NCBI GenBank assembly: GCA_030549495.1 | Contig: JAUIRK010001055.1 | Coordinates: 1 to 64,000, forward strand | Source: Nectonema munidae | Taxonomy: Eukaryota; Nematomorpha; Nectonematoida; Nectonematidae | Length of the DNA stretch: 64,000 nucleotides | Reading direction: 5' to 3' | Shown: in pieces, positions 1 to 11,700 of the stretch | Position numbering within the stretch: the first letter of the stretch is position 1 | How the letters are laid out: the number at the start of each line of letters is the position of its first letter | Notes under the pieces: model-generated | Seen by the model: only the letters and a program-made list of their open reading frames with translations | Databases searched by the model: none | What the model was told of the DNA's origin: nothing | Translations under genes and position numbers: made by a program

Positions 1-330
1 CTTGAAAATCACAGAAGTTCTAAAAAACATCAAAATTTTTTACCTGAATCATCATATAATGAAATTCAAAAGTATTTGGAATCAGTAGACAAAAAATTTT
101 CAAAAAAATTGTTAAATGCTTCTTAGAAGCTAATATTCCACTGCACAAGCTTTCACATCCCCCAATTAAAAATCTTTTTATCGATCTTGGCCACTCACTT
201 CCTTCTGTTTCTAGGAGCCGCAACATAGTTTCGGATCTCTCTTTTGAATTAATGGCTAAAATCAAAGGCAATATTGATAAAAAGGAAATTTTTCTAGTTG
301 TTGATGAAAGCAACACTTGTAAAAAATGCT
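1..330 (+). mobile_element. hAT transposase fragment, CGGBP1-like
   Basis: In two plus frames separated by a stop and a shift near 122-126, the sequence reads KYLESVDKKFSKKLLNAS and then EANIPLHKLSHPPIKNLFID, LGHSLPSVSRSRNIVSDLS, KKEIFLVVDES. This is the N-terminal half of the CGGBP1-like hAT transposases, which carry a similar FLEANIPL...IKNLF block and a VVDES motif holding the first catalytic Asp. It is cut at the window edge on the left and stops abruptly near 330. Confidence 0.75.
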
Positions 331-1607
331 AGCTTACAACATAAAAAAGAATCCTCTAATTTTTGTTTAACACGAAAAAACGCTTCATAATTTGGCTCGC
401 ACTTTTTTTCAAGAGCAGTTTTAATGTAAATTTGTAGGTTTGGTATTATCATTCTTGCTCTTTCACATATTTTTGTGTTTTCTAGCCATCTTACATTGCA
501 GAACTTCATAGGAAAAAGCTTAGAATTAGTAAACGCAGAATAATCAGCTCTTCTACTAGGAACATCTTTGAACAAATTATAAATGTTTCTGAGAAAACTA
601 ATTATTTTCCAATTTGTCTTCTTTTCCCCGTTTTTGAAAGCTCCATGTATAATATGTAAAGTACAACTTCCTGTTTCTAACAATTCTGGTGCATTAGCAT
701 TTTTGCTTTTTTGATATTCCTTAAAAATTCGCAAAAATTTCCAATTTACAGCTGGACCATCCATTGAAATTTGAATAATTTTACTGTTATTTATCGGATA
801 AATAGCTTCTAAAAATTTTTCAAGCATATCTGAAGCTGTGGAGTGTCCTAAAAAAGAAGAGCCCCAGTATCTGGTATGAAATTTTCCTCTTGAAAAAAAT
901 CTAATTATTATATCCATTTGTTTTTTTCTGCGATATTTTGTTCAGCGTTTCATCAAAAGATACTGCTAAAAAATTAGATTTTATTACCTCATCTCTTAAT
1001 ACGCGATGAAAATAAGGTGCCAAACCAAAATTAATTATATAAGACAATTTATCTTTTTCCATTTTCAAAGATTGAACTTCTTTTACTTCTGGATACATCA
1101 ACTTTTGAACTTCAATTCCTTTGCAGCCAGCTCTTAATGAAAGATTATTATAAACTACATGCAATGCCCAATATATTTCAGCTTTCTTATTTCTACCATT
1201 TTCCGTTGAAAAAAAAGTTATAGGAGTGAGAGCATGCGAAGACAAAGAAGACTCTGCAAAATTTGAATGAAATACAGAAGATTGAACGTTTGTTGAAAGA
1301 GAAGAAGTGGCAAAACTAGTGGAATTATTTGCTGTCATTTCATTTGCAGTCTCACTACAAAAAAATCTGGAATGGAATTTTGTCTGCAAGCATTCAGAGC
1401 ATTTATACGCTTTTTTCTTTTAGTATGATGACTAACAATGGCACTCCTCCCCATTGTTGCTAAACGTATGTCTTTCTTACACAATGAGCAGTAGGCTAAG
1501 TGTTTATTGTTTTGATTTTCTTTGAACCAATTTTTCCATTCAGGTTCGTTAAGCCATTCTTTTAAAAAAGTGCTTCTCCACCCTGTTTTATTAGGCATGT
1601 AAAACAA
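331..1607 (-). mobile_element. hAT transposase with BED-like zinc finger, 3' truncated
   Basis: On the minus strand, 1607 to about 1390 encodes PNKTGWRSTFLKEWL and a BED-like finger (YCSLCKKDIRLAT...VSHHTKRKK). Then 1389-901 encodes a Ser/Thr-rich linker and YIINFGLAPYFHRVLRDEVI, FDETLNK. Then 917-294 encodes MDIIIRF, TRYWGSSFLGHSTASDMLEK and IQISMDGPAVNWKF. The DETLNK...MDI...TRYWGSSFLGH order is that of a hAT family found in many animals. There are about two frameshifts. The C-terminal dimerisation domain is missing because the element stops at the hAT fragment in 1-330. Confidence 0.8.
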
Positions 1608-2503
1608 AAGTTGAAGAATATTAAAAATATTAACTGCTAATCTAAAAATTACTCAAAAAAGTTACATTGTGATATCTTTATTTTTATTATGAATTAATAA
1701 AATACCTTTGTGTCGCTTTTTATCAAAAGTAAGAATACTTTAATGTGATATATTCCAGTTAACTTTAAAACAAAAAAAAGAAACAAATTTGTCCTTATAA
1801 AATAAAATGCTCGTTGAAAACATTTCGAAAAATTGCATATTTAATTTCAATAAAGCTGAAAAGAGAAAAAGTGATACACATATTTTAATTGATGATATAA
1901 AACATAATGATAACTAAATTTCATAATAATATTGTGTATATGAATAAAAGAGTGGGTGCTTTCTCTCTACTGAATGAATATTTCCATTACAATTTTTACA
2001 AAGTTCTTGCAATCAATCAATTGCATTGTCCTATGTTTCATTGAAGAAAAACAAATTTTGATTATTTATCGTAATGAATAAAAAAGAAATAAAAGAAAAA
2101 AATTAAAAAATCAAGGAATGATAAAGCAACAACATTAAAAATACAGTAATGTAATATTTACTATAATCTATATCTATGTTTTTATAAATGGGTAATCTAT
2201 GTTTTTCTAATCATAGTGAAATTCAAGAGGTTTTTAAGGTTTTCAATGTTTTCAAGAGGTTTTTTCAAAAGCGTATTTTTCCTCAGCTGCCCTTCCACTC
2301 ACATATGTGCTGTAAAGAACGTGACCTTTGTGTGAAAAAAGGTGTGCATCACTTTTATATAACAAAGCATGTTGCGCATGTAAGCAGCGCGCTAAATAAA
2401 TTACGACTACCTTCGTCATAGGAAGCTTTGAGTGATGATTTTGTTTGTGAAGAGAGCAAAGAACTGCCCATAATGCCTTAAACACCATTTAAAGAGAAAA
2501 AGT
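1608..2503. other. AT-rich non-coding DNA beyond the RFC3 3' end
   Basis: Apart from long A/T runs I see no gene, repeat pair or element end here. The short open frames have no recognisable product. Confidence 0.5.
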
Positions 2504-2509
2504 TTTATT
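2504..2509 (-). promoter_or_regulatory. RFC3: RFC3 polyadenylation signal
   Basis: AATAAA on the minus strand (tttatt on the plus strand) begins 18 nt beyond the RFC3 stop codon. The implied 3' UTR is very short. Confidence 0.5.
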
Positions 2510-2526
2510 AGTGACAAAGATTCCTT

Positions 2527-2736
2527 TTATGAAGGATAAGAATCAAAAAAGTCTTCTTCATTTATTTCCTCGAGCAAAAAGTTTTTGTAGATTGACATAA
2601 AACGAGAAATGAACGCTTCGATATGAAAGATTTCTTTGTTTGCCATTTGGGAGCGTAATGAATAGTGTGCAGCCCAGTGAACGATGTTGTACTTCATGGA
2701 ATCATCTACTTTAGCCAAAATTTCTTTCAACAACAC
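2527..2736 (-). CDS. RFC3: RFC3 terminal exon
   Basis: The acceptor is ATTTGAAG/GTGTTG; the stop codon is TAA at 2527-2529. It encodes [20 protein letters not shown], then [10 protein letters not shown], then [20 protein letters not shown] and an acidic tail. It matches the human C-terminus (HLEAFVAKFMALYKKFM). It lies 11,122 bp from the previous exon. A tight 3' UTR is likely, because AATAAA on the minus strand lies only 18 nt past the stop. Confidence 0.92.
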   Translation of the reverse strand: MLLKEILAKVDDSMKYNIVHWAAHYSLRSQMANKEIFHIEAFISRFMSIYKNFLLEEINEEDFFDSYPS

Positions 2737-5700
2737 CTTCAAATATGAAAGTAGAAGCAAATATGTTTTAAAAGAGCTATTTAAAAAAAATTATTTTAAA
2801 ATGTCTAAATTTTGGGTTTTTAAATTTAAACTTGTTTATATGGTTTTTAAAAAGCAAGAAACGGTCTACATTTAGAAAATAAATAGCATTCAATAAAATT
2901 TTTGAATCGCCGAGCTAAATAAAATATAACTTGGCAAGCAAACTAATAAAAACTATTATAATTAAATAAATGCTCCACAAGTGTTTATAAAGTTAAACTT
3001 CCTACCCCGGACACCTTCTAATTCCGTACATATGCAAAATTATGATAAATATTTTTGTCTGAAATATTTATTTTTAATCATTAATTTATTCAATAAAAAC
3101 ATCTCTCCAATACATCAATCAATCAACGGGGTTAGTACCAATGTTCTCAAAGAAATGTAGATGAACTCTTGTTTTAAATAGAATTAAATAGGAATTACTG
3201 AAATGCTCTGCCTTTTCTTTGAAACATTGCTACTTCGAGTAATGTTAGTAGCAAGCCTATTCCTATTTATAGAAGTCTTATCTCCATAAAAGTTTCATAA
3301 GTAAAATAAAGCATAACATTCTTCGACATTTTAAATTGATACACGCTGATTCCTATTTTAATTCTTCATTTTGAAAAATAAATTTTTTAAATGTAGATGT
3401 TTATTCCATAAAGATAGATAAAAAACTATTTATAGCTGGGATTTTAAAGGGTGCGCAATCCAAAATGCACTGCACTTAAAAACATCATTAAAGTGTGACA
3501 AATCTAGCATAACAGATTTCCAAAAAGACCTGCTCGAACAATTTGAAAATTTTTGCAATAAAATAATATTTTTACTTGATTAATTTACCTTTATAGAATT
3601 TAAGAAACTTTGTATGAACCGATTTGACATAAACAGAGTGAGATTTCCTGTATTTAGCATATAAAAAAACTTTTCTTTTTCTGAGATTACAAAGTTCAGT
3701 GCTAAACCATGGATAGGAGCTTTTATTTTTATTGAATGGAAACAGTTTAAGTTATAACAATTTGTAAACAAAGAAAAAAAAATTTCATAGGACTTATAAG
3801 CGTTAAATTGACAAAAACTAGAGAAGAGATCTCATGATATTTCTGTCAATTATTGATAAATCAATCGTATGTTATAGCTACACAGTGTTTAGTTCATTAA
3901 TATTTCTATAACTTCTGGTATTTTTCACTCATCGCTTAAGCTTACTAATGTGTAACCTATTTTAAAGTCTAATAAAAAGTTTGATGATATCAACTCTAAC
4001 AGATCAATAAGTATAACTTCATCTTTTTCTAAAATATTTGAAAAAATAGTCTTATCTTAATTCATTGCTCTTTGATAAATTTAACTTTATATCTTCAAAT
4101 CAACTTAGTTTCGTTAAAAACCGCTCAAAGCTACATTTTCACATTTTTAGACTTTATTTTCTTCCTACGTTTACTATCTCTCACTCAAAATTAGGGGTCC
4201 CTCAAGAATCAATACGTGGGTCTCATTTGTTCGTTATATTTACTAATAATATCAATTACGAATCTTCCTTTTTTCATTTTATTCTTTATGCTGATGATCA
4301 TATCTTGATAACACATACTATTGGAAACTTAATGTTTTTAAAGTTTGATAAAGTTAATGTTCTTTTATAATCGATTATTGATTGGTTACTTAATATTAGA
4401 CTTCCCTTAAATGTTTCAAAATCTTTTTTTACTAATAAAAGTGTTGAAAGTATTTGTCATATGAAAATTAATGGCTAAACTTTACATCAGGTTATCCAAG
4501 TCGGGTATTTCACACCGTAAGTCATGATCACGCATTACTTTACAAGTGTCTCGTCTATATGGAATTTTGTTTAAGTGTAGGTTATACTTTGATGATAATA
4601 AGTCACGTTTTATGCTTTGTAATGTTCTGCTTTACCCTCATTTATTGTAGGCTAACATTCTTTGGCACAACTTTCATAAACATCCTCCAAACATGCTTCT
4701 TCCACGATTAAAGAAATTTTCAAATTAATTGCTCTCTGCATGAAACCTTTTCCTTACTCTTGGTCAAGTTGCAACGCATTCCTTGTGTACTTTTGCTTTC
4801 AAAAATTATTATTTAAGTGGATGCTTTAATTTCTGGTACTTTCCAAATACAGCTGTGAATACTCATTTACAAGATCTAAAGATGCTCTAAGCCTTCAATT
4901 TTTTTCAATAATATTTGAAGAATTCTACATACCTTCAAAAAAAGCTAACATTGAAGATAGCCATTCGGATTCTAAATATTTCTATAGCTATTTTTATTAT
5001 TTAACTATGTTAATGTTAGGTTATTGAATTAACTGCATTTGTTGATTTTCCTGTAAGTTACATGCTTGTTGTTACTTTTGAACAGAGCGGTACATCTCGA
5101 GGTATACCTGTATCTAAGTATGCCAACTGTTAAATAACAGACAGATATTTTAAACGACGAACCTTCATGTTCAAGCTTAAATATGAACTTAAATATGTTC
5201 AATAAACCTTATAATAAAAAAGATGTTTGGAACAAAGTACAATTTTTGATTAAAGGGAAAAATGATCGTAGTGTTAAAATTGACGATTGCAACGGTATTT
5301 AGTGATACTCAATTAGTTGTCAATAAATTCTGTGAATATTTTTCAATTCTCAGCGAATCTGACACCCCAGATACGGAATCTTTGAAAACCTTCCGTATTA
5401 AGCAGCCTACTTCATTCGAATTTAAAAAAAATCAACTGAAGATATTTATGGCATACCTTTGAATAAGTTGCTTTTAATTTTCAATACTATAAAAAAAATA
5501 TTTGTTGTCACATTCAATTCATGTTTAAAATTTTAAATTTTCCCTAAATCCTTTAAAATTTCCAAAGTTGTGCGAGTTTTAAAAAAAAAGGTAGCCGTTA
5601 TTCAATCGCTAATTACCGTCCAATCAGCATTATAAGTAACATTTCCAAAATATTTGAAAGAATAATTATATGCGCAAGTCATGTCTCACCACATACATGG

Positions 5701-8700
5701 AAAAGATATTTTGTATAAATATCAATTTGCGTTCAGCCCACATTATTCTACGAGTCATCTACATAGTATTTTTATAAATCAAACAAGAACACATTTAGAA
5801 AAGTCAGATGAAGTTCTCACATTATTTATAGATTTAGCAAAGGCCTTTAATAGCCTTTCACATCCAATTCTTTTGACTAAGTTAACATTCTTTGCATTTT
5901 CATCTGATGCAATCAATTTTTGGGATTCATACTTGACTAATCGCTTTCAGATAGTTGAAATTGATGGTTTTAGAACAAATGTAACTAAAATTGAAAAAGG
6001 AATACCCCAAGGATCCATACTTGGACTACTTCTATTCTCTCTCTACATCAACGATTTATACAAGTCCAATCTATCCTACAAATACTGACTATTTGCTGAT
6101 GATGTAACAATAATAATAATAGTCATTTCTTACAAAATCTTTAGATAAAATTGGACAAGTTTTAAATCCGGTTTGTCATTGGTGTGATTTAAATGATATG
6201 GAAGTGTAAATTTTCATAAAATCAAATATATGATTTTTACGAACAAAAAGTCTCGTCTTTTATGCTATGAAACTTCTATTGAACGTGTATCAACTTTTAA
6301 TCTTTTAGGAGTAGTAATTAACAATAATCTAACATGGGAATACCACATGAAGTATATCTCGTCTAAATTGAATTGTGTTTCTGGTGTTATTAATAAATAT
6401 AAAAGTGAACTGTCTACCAACATCAAACTTTTGATTTACAAATCTTTATTCTTACCACGTTGCTCTTATGGTGTTGTAAACTGAGGCTACTCTGATGTAT
6501 GAGGCACTCCAAAGTGTGTTCAACTAAGGTTTTAAACAGCACACCGCAGTATTCTTTGATGAATACAATTTACTCAGAATTAAAGAAAGACATATACTTT
6601 ACAGTTGTCTATATTTGCATACAAACATATTCTAGGTTTTTTGCCAAACATTTTTCAGGAGTGACTTCATTTCAATAAAGACTTAGAAAGCTATAACTTA
6701 AGATGTCCCAACAAGTTAACTACTATTTATTATAGACGTAATAAGGTAAAGGTAACGGTACCTGGGGTGTTGTCATCGAGAAGGCACAATTGCGCTGCTT
6801 GTATCGAACTATGAGGAAAGCAGGCTTGATGCGGAATCGAACCCAAGACCTTGAGTTATCGAATCCAGCATCTAACCAACACTACTCACGTCCCTAAAAA
6901 AATTCTCTATTCTAAAAAAAACTCTTAGATACAGGGTTATTCAGCTTTGGAATAGATATCTTTTCTCTTATTTTATTGACAATCTTAAGTTGAAAACTTT
7001 AAAAAAACAGATATATACCAATTTACTAAATAAGGATGATCAAACCTGTGATAGTAGAAAGTGTTACTTGTGTTATTATAACTAACTTTTTTTTCTCTTT
7101 TATATATTTACTATAAATTTTCACTTCTAACTATTTTCACACTTAAACCTAAATGTTCACATACATTTTACTTTATTTTTAATTTTTCAATCAATTTTTC
7201 ATCAATATACTTTTTCTCATTTATATATATAACATTATATACACACTCATATGTAAAATCTCGTTGTGTCGAACCTCAAGGGGAACATAAAAAACTTCGA
7301 CACAAAATAAGTTCGAGATAAATGATAGTGCTATAAATAAAGTTTGGGCTTCATAAATTTTAAAAATTATTTTTTATGTTCACTAAAATCAATCAAATCA
7401 TAAATTTCTGACGGTAAAATAATCTTTAATTGTGCGTTGTACAAGCTTATTTTTCTGTAATTTTTCTATATGATTCTCCAACTTTGCAATGCAGTCAAAC
7501 ACATCTGATGAACTTTCTTGAGCTTGAAAAAATAATCTTAAATCAGAACACATACTCAATGCTGCTGAGGTGCTTGGTATTTGTGCTGTAGACGAATTAG
7601 AACAATCTGAAAGTTCATCACTATCATCCAGTTCATTGTTTTTTCTTTCAACTGCCAATAAAATATCTTCATCTGTCAAAGGAGCATTTGCAATAACATC
7701 ATCATCTACACAAATGTATTCTTCAAATGAGGGCATTGTGATTCCTAACTCTTTTGCTTTTTCTAACATGTTTTCGTCTCGATGAATATCTTGATCAAAA
7801 TCTTCAGTATCTTCGTTGGATGATGGAAAAAATCCAGCATGTTTGAAGCAACTTAATATAGTACCAGATTCGACACAGGACCATGCACGTTGCACCAAAT
7901 GTAAAGCGTCTAAAACATTATGGGTTGGGATCTTCATGTTACTTTCGATAGAAAAAATTTTTTTTCAACTAAAAAACGACGATAGTACGTTTTTATATTC
8001 CTGATCACCCCTTGATCCATTGGTTGAGTTTTAGAAGTAGCATTGGAGGTAAGAAATATAAGTCAACATTACTGAGCGTTTGTTTTGTGTGAGAAGCCAC
8101 ATTATCTAAAAATAGGGCTATTTTACGATTTTTAGATTTAAACAACTGGTCAATTCTATTGAGCCAGCTTGAGAAAGTTTTTTCATTCATCCAAGCACGT
8201 CTGTTTGCTGTATATTCGGTAGGAAGAGATTTGACTCCTCTAAAACATCTTGGTTTCAGTGATTTGCCGATCACAAACAAAGGTAACTTATGCGTTCCAG
8301 ATACATTAGAACACACTAAAACTGTGATTCTTTCTTTTGATAGTTTACCCCCAAAACATCTTTCTTCTTTATAAGTTAAAGATTTTGAGGGCAGAAGTTT
8401 ATAAAATAATGCGAATTCATCAGCATTATAAACATCATTTTGGGAATATTTCTCAAGTATTGAAGGAAGTGTAGTATTGATCCAAGTACTAACTGATTCC
8501 ATATTTACGCTATTACCTTCACCACTGATAACTCTACAACTTTATCTACCTTTCAATCTGTTCAGCCATCCTTCACTACACTTGAAATCATTATATTGCA
8601 TATCTCTCGCAAGTTTCGTTGCTTTTGCCTGCAGTATTGGTCCAGATATAGGAATACCTTGAATTCGAGCTTGCTTAAACCATGAAAAAGTGCTTCTTCA

Positions 8701-11700
8701 ACATCTGGGAACTTACTTTGACGGATTCTTCTACGCTTAAATCCGTTGGGTTGATAAAGTATTAAGAGGAATGTTGAATTCTTTAGCCACAACAACTTTC
8801 TTTTTACCTTTTTCGACTTTTTCAATTGCTTGACATTTTAGCTCCATGCTATGAACAGTTAGGTTTCTTTTAGGCTTGTCCATTTTTTAAAAACTCTAAT
8901 TAAATACTTTAAAACAGGTATGAAAGTAAAAAACTTTTTCAAATCTATGAAATCTGAAAATAAATATTGAAGATTAAAAAAACTTTCGAAAATTTCACTA
9001 ATTGAAACAATCAACAAAGTTTGAGTAAAACAAATGAATCAAATATATGGCACCCACTTCTTCTCAATAAAAAAATTAATTTACAATACGTTATCTCAAA
9101 AACGTTTAATAACTGTAGATCTAGGAAAAACCACGTTTATGAAGTTTTGCCGTTTTTGATACACAATTATACTCTTCATTCTTGCGATTCCACAGAATTT
9201 AAAACAAAATCAAAAAGACTCCAAATGAATACTAAGTGCAAACTTTCCAGTTTACACACTTTTCTATCATTACTCTACACTCATAAAAGTTTTGTTAATT
9301 CGCGATTGAAAAGTATTGGACAAGTTGAGTGATGAATTGGAGTTATAGTATGTGTTTACTGGGTTGTTTGTAAAATGAAATTTATTTTATTCTAATTACA
9401 TAATATCAACATTCCTAACACTTAACTTACGCATAAATCTCGTGACAATAGAAAAATAAATTTATCCCAGTTTCCTGTGTCTACAGTATTGATAGACAAT
9501 AAGGATCCAGTTTTGCGAGTGTTGTCATGTATAACTTTGTACTGCTTGAAGAGTGTGTTAAATGGTTTTTATCCTCAATAATTTAAGCTTTGACATTTTA
9601 TAATACGCTTAAAAAAATTGAATAAAAATTTAATCAAAAAACAATTGAAAGGATTATATTTAATAAGATTGAAAATAAGAATTTTGAAATTCATCGTAAA
9701 TTCAATAGTCGAAAGATGAACAGAAAAGCTCCAAATTATTTTTATCACTTTGAATTTTTAAACCCAAATTTAAGAATTCTGTAAAAATGGTTCATTCCAG
9801 AGGCTTAGCTAGCATTTATGCCGCCCGGGAGGGTTGTAAAATTTGCCTCCCTTTATGACGTTAAGTTTCAAAAGCTTCCAAAAATATGTGTCACGATAAT
9901 TTAAGAAAGAAAATTTATTTAGCAAAGCTACAAGAAACTGGAAGAAAATCAAAAAATATTCATTCATTTATGCTTAGAAGTTTCATTAGAGAACATGATA
10001 AGAAGAATACAACAAAAATAGGAATCATAAAAACTAAATCAATATACAATTACATTTTTACCAATTAAATCTACTATGACCAGAAGGTCAAAAAACCGCC
10101 AATAATTAAAAAAATTGCCTGCCGCCACCACTAGCTACGCCTCTGGTTCATTCAACAAAAAAATAAACCTTGTATATTTTTAAAATGTTAATTCATGATA
10201 AACTAATAAATTTTAACACTACATTATATACCGACAAGCATAAAGACTATAAGCATAAAAATCATGGGATACCCGTATAAACAGACTTTTGGAAAATATC
10301 TCGGTCAAAATCACAGAACACACAACTTTTGGAGTGAGCAGAGTGAAGAGAAGAACTAGATAGAACTATGAAGTGTATCAACAGATATCACAATTATGTG
10401 CAGTGAAGCAAAAGAGTAGAGAGATGAAAATCTTTAATGTATTATCACAAGGATATACTTAAGTAAAATCTTTTAAATCAGTTCGACACATGCGCAGAAA
10501 AAACAATGAACATAGATATAATGAGAGAAGCGCGTATGGTTCGACTTAACCGAATGTTCGACTCATCCAACTTCGAGTAAGCAGTTTTTGCAATGTGTTA
10601 GATATTAAGTTTAAGGGGGATTAGCTCTAAGTTCGTCTTAAGCGAATGTTCGAGACAACCGACTTCGACACAACGGGATTTTACTGTACTCCCTTCATAT
10701 TTGCATCCACTTGAATCTTAAATCTGCTTTTTCAATCTCAAAACTTCCAAGAAAGTACAAAGAAGAGAAAGGAGTTTGAAAAAGTTATTAAAATTGGTAA
10801 CTGAATTATAATTATTAAATAAATGTTTCTTAAAAATTTAAGAATAAGAAAATGCTGCCTCACTTTGTTTCGCTTTTCACAGGTTGTCATTTCGTTATGC
10901 TTTAGCAATGAAAACTCTTCCGTCTGCACTTCAATAAATTCTTGAAATAGTTGTTAAGATTGTCAATCATGTGAAAAAAATGCTACAACTTCAAGAGTTT
11001 TTAAAACTATTTGAGAAGAAATGGACTCAAATTTTTCTGTTCTTCTTTTGCACACAGAAGTGCGTTGGCTTTCAAAAGACAATGTTTTAAACAGAGTTTT
11101 TCACCTTCGCGAACAGCTAACAATATTGCTAGAACAAGGTTCAACTTCAAAAGATAAGTTTTTTCTTGATAAAATGAAAGACAACCTTTTTCTATCTAAA
11201 GTTGCTTACCTTGCTAATTTTTTTCTGAAATGAATTCTACTAATACTTCTCTTCAAGGAAATCTTTAGTTTTCATATTTAATTTTGGATAGAGTGGCAGC
11301 TTTCCAGTCGAAAATGAAGTTTTATGAAAAACAAGTTAGGAATGGTGAGACTAATTTTTTCCCACAACTTTTCTGAATTCTTTAACACAAAAAGAGTGCA
11401 TTTTCCGTGATGAAATATTAGCTCATCTTGTGAAAGTAAATCAAGCAATTAAAAACTATTTTCTGAAGTTAAATAGCTGTTCTAATGACCTTTGGATCAC
11501 CAGACCTTTTTCAGTGAGCGAAAGTAGCATTGATGACTCTGATGTTGCTGCCAAAGTGGAGTTTCTTCAAATAAGTGAAGACCCTCAATTAAAAATCGAT
11601 TTTTCCGAGCAAGCACTTCCATCATTCTGGGCCAAATTAAAAACCGTTTATCCTATTCTTTCCAAACGTGCTATGATATTTTTGATACAGTCACCTAAAA

